DNA from: Telluria antibiotica
Lineage (GTDB): Bacteria > Pseudomonadota > Gammaproteobacteria > Burkholderiales > Burkholderiaceae_D
DNA length: 64,000 nucleotides
Assembly: GCF_011682055.1 (NCBI RefSeq)
Contig: NZ_JAAQOM010000017.1
Coordinates: forward strand, 1 to 64,000
Direction of reading: 5' to 3'
Shown: piece after piece, positions 55,901-62,994 of the stretch
Layout of the letters: each line of letters opens with the position of its first letter
Position numbering within the stretch: position 1 is the first letter of the stretch
The notes under the pieces: generated by a model
Databases searched by the model: none
The model's input: the letters and a program-made list of their open reading frames with translations, nothing else
What the model was told of the DNA's origin: nothing
Translations under genes and position numbers: made by a program

Positions 55901-55936
55901 GGGACTCTTCGAGCCCATGAATTCTCCCTGTCGCAC
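52931..55936 (-). CDS. SBP-PAS-PAS-GGDEF-EAL sensor protein, GGDEF degenerate
   Basis: A 1001-residue inner-membrane cyclic di-GMP protein. Signal/anchor helix (about 21-37), a periplasmic SBP_bac_3 domain (40-255, TLRVVADNNYPPYLYV...), a second helix (265-287), two PAS domains (about 320-430 and 440-555), then GGDEF (about 565-730) and EAL (745-995). The GGDEF motif reads S-G-D-S-F at 643-647, so cyclase activity is doubtful. The EAL motif (Glu775-Ala-Leu in IGAEALLRW) and downstream DDFGTGNSSL and EGVETAAQ are intact. It is best read as a ligand-regulated phosphodiesterase. ATG 55918 is an alternative start. Convergent with the glycosylase gene. Confidence 0.92.
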   Translation of the reverse strand: MRQGEFMGSKSPIMPGGAICRRLVLIIALLAYGLHADARTLRVVADNNYPPYLYVNSSGRPEGYLVDLWHLWEKKTGVHVDLQPMQWSNALRRMHDGQADVIDTIFRTPGREPLFDYSPPYDTVSVGIYVDPSISGIHDVQSMNGFLVGVQRGDACAEQLARQGITNQVPYPGYVAILDAVRAGDIKIFCMDDTPADYYLYLYRDQKKYAKAFTIYTAQFHRAVAKGDKATHDLVEQGMARITPEERQALRDKWFTQPIQFRPYLRIIAFVVLGALAALAATLLWIRSLRGAVHARTAEIQQKNAQLEASSRALMVEQAQLRTLVENSPDAMVLKDRNNVYVHCNAGAQALLGLPGDKVIGRTDAELFLDKAFAAFIKETDDDVLRTGQTRRYEEELAAPDGTMRNLDVIKVPIHAHEGEIAGVLAVARDITERRRAERELRIASVAFESQDGMLITDAQGRIERVNAAFTRISGYTALEAIGHSPRLLRSGLHEDDFYASMWSQLTTTGYWTGEVINRHRDGSLYTARLSITAVPDAQGRTIHYVGNLQDVTAEKRANALAEHLKLFDHLTDLPNRALLADRMTRAMADAAQEFGAVMMVNLDHFQKLNDSLGHAAGDQLLVEMARRIRSIMRDNDTLGRFSGDSFVLLTERLGADRHVAAARALQTADAIRATIAEPMILDGHRLTCTGSIGITLFRDATENPEALLCQAELALYQSKRSGRNTARIFEHEMQSELDDRNWLEKALRDAIRDHQLTLHYQIQVDAEDRPIGAEALLRWFHPERGAIPPDAFIPLAEETGLIEPIGRWVLATACGQIAAWSRQDAMRGLTLAVNISARQFESDSFVDDILSEIRRTGAPADKLKLEVTESLAIGDVQSSSRKLHTLRDNGFSISLDDFGTGNSSLNYLTKLPLTQLKIDKSFVDELPASHRDAMVAQTIINMGRGLGLDVIAEGVETAAQRDFLVAQGCYSFQGYLFGKPVPVGEFEAQVRAALAAAEAQ

Positions 55937-56171
55937 GCTGTGACCAGGCTGCGTGCCGGTACCGGCCTGACCGCGCGGCGGTTAACTATCCCTGTTGATC
56001 GCGGCTGCTTTCAGTGGCCGATCTTTATGAACACAAGCTTAACATGGGATGTTGGGAAACTCGAAAAATTTTGGCCGTAGAGCAACACTTGTTGTAAATA
56101 CCGTTCTGCCGGCGTTTTCGATGCCCATTTTGGAGCAGCGCCGCCCTGGTATCGCGCTTTCAGACGAGTCA

Positions 56172-56399
56172 TCAGGCCTGGAACTGGCCGCGGACCATCT
56201 CGCACATCGTGGCCAGCGGCAAGAGGGCGAGCGCGCCGGCCGCGGTCCACATGTTGCGCGAGCCGATGGCGATCAGCAGGGCGGGCAGGCCGCGTACGTC
56301 ATCGCGGTCGGCGCACACCATGCCGGTCCACCAGAGGGACTTGGCCGGCGACCAGCGGACGTTACCGACTGCGACGTTACCGCGATGCGTATGATGCAT
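56172..56399 (-). pseudogene. short fragment, possibly of an acyl desaturase gene
   Basis: A 75-codon open frame. Its first part (GNVRWSPAKSLWWTGM) resembles the N-terminus of membrane fatty-acid desaturases, which should continue for about 300 residues with His boxes; none is present. The second part (SRNMWTAAGALALLPLATMCEMVRGQ) is one hydrophobic helix and does not continue the family, which suggests a deletion or frameshift. The flanking 55937-56171 and 56400-56429 hold no other gene. It may be a decayed remnant next to the ccdAB pair. Identification is weak. Confidence 0.3.
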
Positions 56400-56429
56400 G
56401 CCCCCTCCACATTGGTATGGCTACGACGG

Positions 56430-56747
56430 TCAGTAGGACCCGAACACCCTGTCCAGCGCGTCCTGAATGGCCGACCGGTAATCCTGTGCGGAACCGATCC
56501 TGACCTTGAGCTCACTCGACGGTATGGCGCCCAGTTGCGGAGTGTCAAGAAATAGCTCTGTGCCGTCGATGGTGATGAGCGGGAACAGGTCAGGGGGAAG
56601 GGTGACCTTGGAAAAACCGGCAAGCTGGCGCAGCGGTATGACGATCCTGGTCGCCAGACCGCTGATCACATTGCTTTGCACGTCGACCAGATAGGGAATG
56701 GTCGCCTTGTTCCTGCCGGGATTTTCGTAGATATCGAAGCGCGCCAT
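56430..56747 (-). CDS. ccdB: CcdB-type toxin
   Basis: A 105-residue toxin of the CcdB/MazF fold. In plasmid F, CcdB poisons DNA gyrase. Family features are ARFDIYENPGRNKATIPYLVDVQSNVISGLATRIVIPLRQL at the N-terminus and the C-terminal segment ending ALDRVFGSY, close in register to the IKNAINLMFWGI end of F CcdB. Whether the terminal Trp-Gly-Ile needed for gyrase binding is replaced (Phe-Gly-Ser-Tyr here) bears on activity. The ATG overlaps the antitoxin stop codon by one base (TGATG), so the pair is translationally coupled. A start at 56762 would read into the antitoxin gene. Confidence 0.85.
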   Translation of the reverse strand: MARFDIYENPGRNKATIPYLVDVQSNVISGLATRIVIPLRQLAGFSKVTLPPDLFPLITIDGTELFLDTPQLGAIPSSELKVRIGSAQDYRSAIQDALDRVFGSY

Positions 56748-57004
56748 CAGAACGCGCGCCATTCCTGCAACGCCACGCCTTCCGTTTCGACCACGCTGTT
56801 ATACGTGGCGAGAAAGCCGGCGTGCTGCTCGTTCCATTGTTGTTCCTTGCGTTTTTGTATTTCTTCGCGGAGTTTTTGTTCGCAGAGCTGAGAAATATTG
56901 ATGCCCATGCTTTTGGCGTCCAGGTACACGTCCATTGCCAGGGTGATGTTGGTAGCCTTCTTGCCAGGAACTTTTTCCGGGGATGTCGAGTGTACAAGTT
57001 TCAT
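56747..57004 (-). CDS. ccdA: CcdA-type antitoxin
   Basis: An 85-residue antitoxin. The N-terminal ribbon-helix-helix (KKATNITLAMDVYLDAKSMGINISQLCEQKL) binds DNA as a dimer and autorepresses the operon. The C-terminal acidic tail (WNEQHAGFLATYNSVVETEGVALQEWRAF) wraps the toxin, as in CcdA of F (its YNAFVEKNGVF-like segment). The gene and its partner are AT-richer than the flanks, pointing to acquisition. No mobile element or plasmid genes are next to it. Chromosomal CcdAB systems of this kind are usually addiction modules. Confidence 0.85.
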   Translation of the reverse strand: MKLVHSTSPEKVPGKKATNITLAMDVYLDAKSMGINISQLCEQKLREEIQKRKEQQWNEQHAGFLATYNSVVETEGVALQEWRAF

Positions 57005-57312
57005 GGTGGGCTCTCGATGCGCATTCGGAATGTGGGGAGTCTATGGGGATCGCACGGCCATTGTACTCCCGGCAAGGCAGTCATGTACGCGCACGGGCTT
57101 GATGTGTATCGTACAGCGGCCTTTTTTTCCGGCACAACGTCCCCATATCGAATCGATCCCCTCCACGGCGCCGCGATGCAACCGGCGCCGCATTTTTTTC
57201 CCGATCCGTTGCAGGCAATGCGTGACCAGCGCCCCGAGGATGACGCTGCGATGGCGTATTACCATCCCGGACGCGTGCCGATGCCAGGCGGGCCGACATC
57301 GAAAGGAACACG
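57005..57312. other. intergenic region between ccdA and infA
   Basis: 308 bp without a credible gene. It should contain the divergent promoters of ccdAB (minus) and infA (plus). A T-run at about 57123-57129 and another at 57194-57199 are not preceded by clear stems. No dyad repeat obvious enough to call a CcdA operator was found. Confidence 0.4.
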
Positions 57313-57576
57313 ATGAAAGAAGAACTGATCGAAATGAATGGCAAGGTCACCGAAGTGCTGCCGGAGATGCGTTTCCGGGTGGACCTCGAGAATGGCCACC
57401 GGCTGGTCGCCTACACGTCCGGCCGGATGAAGAAGAACCACATCCGCATCATCGCGGGCGACCGCGTGACGCTGGAGATGTCGCCGTACGACCTGAACAA
57501 GGGCCGCATCGTGTTCCGCCATCTCGAGACGCGCGGCAGCCCCGCACCGTCGGCCGCGCGCCAGCGGCGCCGCTGA
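57313..57576 (+). CDS. infA: translation initiation factor IF-1
   Basis: An 87-residue OB-fold protein that blocks the A site during initiation. KEELIEMNGKVTEVLPEMRFRVDLENGHRLVAYTSGRMKKNHIRIIAGDRVTLEMSPYDLNKGRI is the standard IF-1 core. It differs from the main ribosomal-cluster copy type by a C-terminal extension (HLETRGSPAPSAARQRRR) that is basic. Betaproteobacteria often carry two IF-1 genes, one stand-alone as here, and this is probably the second copy. AAAGGAACACG precedes the ATG. Confidence 0.93.
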   Translation: MKEELIEMNGKVTEVLPEMRFRVDLENGHRLVAYTSGRMKKNHIRIIAGDRVTLEMSPYDLNKGRIVFRHLETRGSPAPSAARQRRR

Positions 57577-57591
57577 TCGACCTGCCGGTCG

Positions 57592-58770
57592 TCAGTACAC
57601 CTGCACGCTGTTCGCGCTCTGGCGCCGCAGGTGCGCCAGCTTGGCCGAGTAAATCTGGCGGTTGTCGGCCTTCGTGCTCGTGTCGATCGCCTGCGTGAGC
57701 TGTTCGCGCGCTTCCTTCGCGTCGCCCAGCTGCACCAGCGTCACCGCCAGCCAGAAGTGGAATTCGTCGTAGTAGGGCGCGCGCTTGACCTCGCGTTCGA
57801 ACAGCTTGCGGGCCGTGTCGTAGTCGCCTGCCTTGAGCGCCGCCATGCCCTTGTCGAAGTACTCGAACGGCGGAACAGGTTCGATGCTGGCCACGCGCCG
57901 CGCCAGCTCGGCCGCTTCGGCCGTGCGGCCCGTCTTCGCCAGCAGGGGGCCCAGGTTCTGCATCACGACGAGGCTTTCCGGCTCGCGGTCGAGCGCCACG
58001 CGGAACGCCCGTTCGGCCATGGCGAGGTCGCCGTGGCGCTGGTAGATCACGCCCAGCGTGTTATAGGTGATCGCGGCCGGCGGATTCGTCGCCACGGCCG
58101 CGCGCGCCCACCAGTAGGCATCGTCGAGCTTGCCCAATACGAGGTTCTCGGCGGCGCGGTTGTTGAGGTACAGGGTGACGATGTCGTTCTCTTCCAGCTG
58201 GCGGCTGCGCAGGCGGCTCGCGTCCGGCGGCGGCAGGAAATCGACGACCAGTTCATGCTCGGACGTCTCGTCGTACAGGATGCCGTCGGGCTTGCGGTGG
58301 CCCAGCGCGATGTTGACGTGGGAGGCGACCAGGTAGATGCCGTTGTCGCGGCTCCAGGTGCCGTCCACGAGCACGCTGCGGAAATGCACCGTCATGCCGA
58401 GTTCGCGCGCGAAGGCGGCCGTCATGACGACGAGCGACAGGCAATTGCCGGCACGTGCGGCATAGGTTTCGGACGCCGTGCGCGTGCGCGTGGCATCGTA
58501 TTCGAGCTTCAGGTCGGTCTTGCTGTACAACGCGTCGATCAGGCCCCGTTCGAGTCCCTTGCTGCGCAAGTGCGCCGTGAAGGCGGGACTGTGCGCGTAG
58601 GCGCGCATGGCGGGGCTCAGGGTGAACAGGTCTTGCGCGCCGACGGGCTCCGACGGCGGCTTGAACGACGCGTCGCTGAACAGCGGCGGGGTGGGGTGCT
58701 GTTGCTCCATGCCGGCACAGCCGGCCAGCAGCAGGGGCAGTACGATCAGCAGCGACGCCAGGCGTTTCAT
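57592..58770 (-). CDS. transglutaminase-like/TPR lipoprotein
   Basis: A 392-residue lipoprotein of unknown function. Signal peptide with lipobox LLLAGC (Cys18). Residues about 60-200 resemble a papain-like transglutaminase fold: RAGNCLSLVVMTAAFARELGMTVHFRSV has the GNC motif with a candidate Cys, and a His (HVNIALG) follows about 40 residues later with an Asp region (VVDFLPP) beyond. The C-terminal half (about 225-390) has tetratricopeptide repeats (YNTLGVIYQRHGDLAMAERAFRVALDREP; AALKAGDYDTARKLFEREVKR). GGAGGAG lies 3 bp before the ATG. An upstream start at 59229 would pass through a different gene. Confidence 0.8.
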   Translation of the reverse strand: MKRLASLLIVLPLLLAGCAGMEQQHPTPPLFSDASFKPPSEPVGAQDLFTLSPAMRAYAHSPAFTAHLRSKGLERGLIDALYSKTDLKLEYDATRTRTASETYAARAGNCLSLVVMTAAFARELGMTVHFRSVLVDGTWSRDNGIYLVASHVNIALGHRKPDGILYDETSEHELVVDFLPPPDASRLRSRQLEENDIVTLYLNNRAAENLVLGKLDDAYWWARAAVATNPPAAITYNTLGVIYQRHGDLAMAERAFRVALDREPESLVVMQNLGPLLAKTGRTAEAAELARRVASIEPVPPFEYFDKGMAALKAGDYDTARKLFEREVKRAPYYDEFHFWLAVTLVQLGDAKEAREQLTQAIDTSTKADNRQIYSAKLAHLRRQSANSVQVY

Positions 58771-58849
58771 GTCTCCTCCTCGGCCGGCGTTTCGTCGACC
58801 GGTCTCGTGAAGGGAGTATCTGCCCGTCCTGGCCGGATGTAAAGACGGC

Positions 58850-59719
58850 TTACTGCTCGGCGTGGAAGGCTTCGTGCAGTTCGTCCAGGAGCTCGGCCGT
58901 CTCTTCGTCCGACAGGCCCAGGTAGGCCAGCGCGCGTGCCCCGCCCTTGTTCCACTCGAGCGATTCCGCGTCGCCCTGGTACTTGCGGATCGCGCTTTCG
59001 GCCAGCAGCGACAGCGCCACCAGCGAGCGCACGGTCGACGACGTGTCGGCATCGTCCAGCACGGCGTAGTCGTGATGGTGCAGGATGGACCAGGCGACGT
59101 CTTCGGACAGCCCCCAGTTGCGCGCGAGCAGGGTGCCGATCGCCGTATGGCTCGTACTGTGGCGTTCCTGTTCCAGTGCCGTGAACGGACGCTCCGCCTC
59201 CAGCGATGCGGCCGCATACGTGGAGGCATACGCGGGAAAGCGGTCCATCAGCAGCGGCACGCCCGTGTCGCAGAACAGGCCGAACGTATGCGCCACGTCG
59301 GTTTCGCCGATGCGCAGGCGGCGCGACAGGAAGACCATCGCTTCGGCGCGCCGGCTCGACACGTCCCAGAAACTGGCCAGCGCCGCGCTGTTCGCCGGAA
59401 TCGCCTGGCGCGCGAGCAGCCCCGTCATCAGCGACGCGACCTGGTTAATACCGAGGAACAGGATGGCCTGCTCGATCGACTTGGCCTTGCGCCGGCCGCC
59501 GAAGATCGACGAGTTGGCGAGCTTCAGCAGCGCACCCGACATCCCGACGTCGCTGGCGACGATGCGGGCGATCTCGGCCGGGCTGGGATCGGACGACGCG
59601 AGTTCCCGCTGCAGGTCTGCAAGCAGGCTGGGGCGGGGCGGGATACGGATCGACTTGATGAGGGCGTCGACGGGATCCTCGGCGGCGCTCGGACGCGCCA
59701 GGGCAGCTGCTGTACTCAT
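58850..59719 (-). CDS. HDOD domain protein
   Basis: A 289-residue protein with one HDOD domain (about 30-225: IRIPPRPSLLADLQRELASSDPSPAEIARIVASDVGMSGALLKLANSSIFGG...). The HD metal site is not preserved in the HDOD group, so it is a regulatory or scaffolding module, often linked to c-di-GMP and stress signalling. ATG 59719 is chosen, giving MSTAAALARPS; an upstream in-frame ATG at 59851 would add 44 residues of doubtful relevance. It is on the minus strand between a lipoprotein and a divergent DNA glycosylase gene, with the -10/-35 in about 59720-59870. Confidence 0.88.
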   Translation of the reverse strand: MSTAAALARPSAAEDPVDALIKSIRIPPRPSLLADLQRELASSDPSPAEIARIVASDVGMSGALLKLANSSIFGGRRKAKSIEQAILFLGINQVASLMTGLLARQAIPANSAALASFWDVSSRRAEAMVFLSRRLRIGETDVAHTFGLFCDTGVPLLMDRFPAYASTYAAASLEAERPFTALEQERHSTSHTAIGTLLARNWGLSEDVAWSILHHHDYAVLDDADTSSTVRSLVALSLLAESAIRKYQGDAESLEWNKGGARALAYLGLSDEETAELLDELHEAFHAEQ

Positions 59720-59875
59720 GAGTGGACGGGAAAACGGTGCTGGTGATGCTGCACGGAAAGACGTGCGAAGTTTCTCACTATAAACGACTACCGTTGAAGT
59801 TGCATCAAAGTATTGCTTTTGTATAGCAAAACAGACAGTGCGACCGCTCAAATCTTAACAATATAGAATTGCTCC

Positions 59876-60445
59876 ATGTCTTCAATCATCCTTGCCGGCA
59901 TTGATTTTTCATCACCTTCGCACCTCGTCGCCCGTCAGCTGATCGGCGTTACCGTGCTCGTCGACGGCGTTGGCGGGCGCATCGTCGAGACGGAAGCGTA
60001 CGACGGCGAAGATCCCGCCTCGCACAGCTATTCCGGCCCGACCGACCGCAATTTCGCGATGTTCGGGCCGCCGGCCCACGCCTATGTCTACCGCTCGTAC
60101 GGTATCCACTGGTGCCTGAACTTCGTCTGCCGGGAAGAGGGCCATGGTGCCGGGGTCCTGATCCGCGCGCTCGAACCCGTGACGGGGCTGGAGGCGATGG
60201 TCGAGCGGCGCGGCACGACGGACCACTGGCTGCTGTGTTCCGGGCCCGGCAAGCTGTGCCAGGCGCTGGGCGTCACGCGCGCCCTGAACGGCCAGTCGCT
60301 GGCGGCGCCGCCGTTCGAACTGGCGCCGGCGCCAGGCGGCATCGAGGTGGTCAGCGGGCCGCGCATCGGCATATCGAAAGCCGTCGACGTGCCCTGGCGC
60401 TTCGGCTTGGCCGGCTCGCGCTGGGTCAGCAAGCCGTTCCGCTGA
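59876..60445 (+). CDS. DNA-3-methyladenine glycosylase (AAG/MPG family)
   Basis: A 189-residue enzyme that removes alkylated and deaminated purines from DNA. The AAG signature appears as VARQLIGVTVLVDGVGGRIVETEAYDGEDPASHSYSGPTDRN, with the catalytic Glu in VETEAY and the intercalating Tyr in the YRSYGIHWCLNFV segment. The length fits bacterial AAG enzymes (about 190-205). ATG 59876 is used. It is divergent from the HDOD gene and convergent with the chemoreceptor gene. Confidence 0.92.
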   Translation: MSSIILAGIDFSSPSHLVARQLIGVTVLVDGVGGRIVETEAYDGEDPASHSYSGPTDRNFAMFGPPAHAYVYRSYGIHWCLNFVCREEGHGAGVLIRALEPVTGLEAMVERRGTTDHWLLCSGPGKLCQALGVTRALNGQSLAAPPFELAPAPGGIEVVSGPRIGISKAVDVPWRFGLAGSRWVSKPFR

Positions 60446-60451
60446 GCGCCG

Positions 60452-62128
60452 TCAGCCGTTGGCGGCGCGGCGCGGGCGGAGGGTGTCCGCGGCGTCCGCG
60501 GGCGCGGGCGCGTGCGCGAGTGCGGGCCGGCCGCGCAGCGGGCTGTCCGGTGCGCGCCGCTCGACGGGTGCCTCGTCCCGGCTGTCTTCGATGCGGAAGA
60601 TCTCGACGGCGCGCGCCAGGTTGACGGTCTGCTCGTGCAGGCTCGCCGCCGCCGCCGCGGCCTGCTCGACGAGGGCGGCGTTCTGCTGCGTCATGTCGTC
60701 CATCTGCCCGACCGCGCGGTTGATCTCCGCGATGCCCTCGGCTTGCTCGCTGCTGGCGGCGCTGATGCGGTTGATGATGTCGTTCACCTGCTGCACGGAC
60801 GCGACGACGCTGCCCATGCTCGACCCTGCCTCGCCAACGGCCACGCTGCCGCTGTCGATGATCGCGACGGAATCGGCGATCAGCGCCTTGATCTCCTTCG
60901 CGGCGGACGCGGAGCGCTGGGCCAGCGTGCGCACCTCGCTGGCGACGACGGCGAAGCCGCGCCCCTGTTCGCCCGCGCGCGCCGCTTCGACGGCGGCGTT
61001 CAGCGCCAGCAGGTTGGTCTGGAACGAGATGCCGTCGATGACGCCCGTGATCTCGACGATCTTGCGCGAGCTGGCACGGATCGATTCCATCGTCGCGACG
61101 GCGCGGTCGACGGCGCGGCCGCCGCCGGCCGCCAGCCGCGCCGCCTCGGCTGCGAGTTCCGTCGCCAGCCGGGCGTTGTCGGCATTGCCCTTGACGGCCT
61201 GGGTCAGCGTCTCCATCGTGCTCGCGGTCTGCTGCAGCGAGCCGGCCTGCAGCTCGGTGCGGCCCGACAGGTCGAGGTTGCCGCTGGCGATTTCCTGCGA
61301 CGCCGTGTCGATCGAGCGCACGGCATCGAGCACGCTGCGCAACGTGGTGTTCAGGTTGGCGATGGTCTGGTCGAGCGCGCGCGCCGTGTCCGCGATCTCG
61401 TCGCGGCCGTCGTTGCCGGCGCTGGCGCGCAGGCGTCCCTCGGCCAGATCGCCCACGACGACGGAGATGGCGGCGATGTCGCGCAGCATGGCGCGGCGCA
61501 CGACCATCGTCACGGCCAGCGAGACGACGATCGACAGCAGCACCAGCGCGGCCATCCACGTGCCGAGGCTGTGGAATTCCGCGCGGGCGGCGGTGTCGGC
61601 CTGCTCGCTGAGCGTCTGTTCCAGCGCGGCCAACTGGGCCAGTTGCTGGTTCAGCACGACGAATTCCTTTTCCGCCTTCTGCATCGAGTTGGTGGCGATC
61701 GACTGGTCGACCTGCGCCATTTCGATGGTGTCCTGCACGGCCTTGCGGTAGGCGGCGAGCGCCGCCAGCGACGCCTCGACCAGTTTGCGCTCGGCGCCGT
61801 CGGTCGTGCGTGCGAGTTCCTGCAAGCGGGACTGCACGGCGGCGTGGCGGGCGGCAATGTCGGCGATCAGGGCGTCGAGGCGGTTCTTGGCGAAGCTGCC
61901 GTTGATCCAGGCCAGCAGCTGGTAGGCGTTGGCATGCACGTACTTGGCGTCGCCCGCGACGTCGGCCACGTGTTTGAGGCGCGCCGCGCGGACCTGCACG
62001 ATGTTTTCCAGCGACGCGTTCTGGCGCACCATCCCGTACCAGGCGGCTCCGGACAGCATCAACAGCAGCACCAGCACCAGGCCGGGCGCCAGCAGCAGCT
62101 TGGGACCGATCCTTAGTTTCTTCAGCAT
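60452..62128 (-). CDS. methyl-accepting chemotaxis protein
   Basis: A 558-residue chemoreceptor. Two transmembrane helices (about 10-30 and 190-212) flank a helical-bundle periplasmic domain (30-188; VQVRAARLKHVADVAGDAKYVHANAYQLLAWINGS...) of the 4HB type. A HAMP domain (about 213-265) and a signalling domain with the conserved hairpin tip region EQGRGFAVVASEVRTLAQRS (about 395-410) follow. No pentapeptide (NWETF-like) is visible at the C-terminus (LRPRRAANG), so methylation may rely on another receptor. Its ligand is unknown. The cache-domain gene 116 bp upstream is on the same strand and may be linked. Confidence 0.93.
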   Translation of the reverse strand: MLKKLRIGPKLLLAPGLVLVLLLMLSGAAWYGMVRQNASLENIVQVRAARLKHVADVAGDAKYVHANAYQLLAWINGSFAKNRLDALIADIAARHAAVQSRLQELARTTDGAERKLVEASLAALAAYRKAVQDTIEMAQVDQSIATNSMQKAEKEFVVLNQQLAQLAALEQTLSEQADTAARAEFHSLGTWMAALVLLSIVVSLAVTMVVRRAMLRDIAAISVVVGDLAEGRLRASAGNDGRDEIADTARALDQTIANLNTTLRSVLDAVRSIDTASQEIASGNLDLSGRTELQAGSLQQTASTMETLTQAVKGNADNARLATELAAEAARLAAGGGRAVDRAVATMESIRASSRKIVEITGVIDGISFQTNLLALNAAVEAARAGEQGRGFAVVASEVRTLAQRSASAAKEIKALIADSVAIIDSGSVAVGEAGSSMGSVVASVQQVNDIINRISAASSEQAEGIAEINRAVGQMDDMTQQNAALVEQAAAAAASLHEQTVNLARAVEIFRIEDSRDEAPVERRAPDSPLRGRPALAHAPAPADAADTLRPRRAANG

Positions 62129-62243
62129 GCTTCGCTCCGCAAGTCGCAACTCGGGCAGCCCGCCCGCAGGCACGCCGTGACGTCGCGCGCCACGGCGTTC
62201 GGCGCGTCGCGCGCCGCGGTGTTCGGCGCGGCACGCGCCTCCC

Positions 62244-62699
62244 TTACTTCTTGTACAGCCCGGCCTCGAGCACGACGCCGTCCACGAGCAGGATGTACGT
62301 CGTCTTCGGCTCGATCTTGCCGCTGGCCGGATTCTTGTACTGGTAGTCGACCCAGCCCTTGCCCTTGGCCGCTGCCAGTTCGATGATCTCGCGCCGGTAT
62401 TTCTTGCCGTTGGCGTCGGGCACGTCCGTCAGGTCCTTGCCGACGATCGACGGGTTGTACGGATGGGCCAGCACGATGCCGGTCTTGACGTCGCGCATAT
62501 CGATGTACAGCGAGCCCTGGACGAAATCCGGGTCCTTGGCCGTGATGCGTTTCATGACTTCTTCCTTGCCCTTGGACTTGACCATGGCGGCGCCGCGCTC
62601 GGCCATCGCGATCGCGTCTTTTGCGGTCGGTTCCGAGGCGAGCGCGCCAGCGCAGGACAGGCACAGGACGGCGGCGAATACGGATGCGGTCGGTTTCAT
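62244..62699 (-). CDS. periplasmic single-cache (sCache_2) protein
   Basis: A 151-residue secreted protein with a signal peptide (MKPTASVFAAVLCLSCAGALA, about 21 residues). The rest is a single cache domain: DAIAMAERGAAMVKSKGKEEVMKRI, LYIDMRDVKTGIVLAHPYNPSIVGKDLTDVPDANGKKYRREI, VDYQYKNPASGKIEPKTTYILLVDGVVLEAG. Such cache modules normally sit in chemoreceptors or kinases as ligand sensors; here the domain is free. It is immediately upstream of the chemoreceptor on the same strand and could bind a ligand and present it, but this is inference. The 62180-62240 gap is a palindromic, GC-rich repeat. Confidence 0.82.
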   Translation of the reverse strand: MKPTASVFAAVLCLSCAGALASEPTAKDAIAMAERGAAMVKSKGKEEVMKRITAKDPDFVQGSLYIDMRDVKTGIVLAHPYNPSIVGKDLTDVPDANGKKYRREIIELAAAKGKGWVDYQYKNPASGKIEPKTTYILLVDGVVLEAGLYKK

Positions 62700-62994
62700 A
62701 GGATGTCCTTTCGGGGAAAAAGGGATAGGTCTAAAAGTTGCCTATTTGCATTTCGTACTCTACGCCGGGGGTCTGGCTGGGCTGTTGTGCTAACGCAAGC
62801 GGTCTCCGATGTGCGGGCGCAAAGGCAACGCTGATCTCGCACAGTGCGAGTGGAAATGGGTGAGAAACGGGAGGTGGACTTGACTCTCGGCAACTCAACC
62901 GGGATGCCGGCTCCCTACTATCGCTTCCTGTAGGCAATTATTTCCATGCGTCACCTTTTGCTGCCATCAACCACTTCTCACCAGGAGAACTCCC

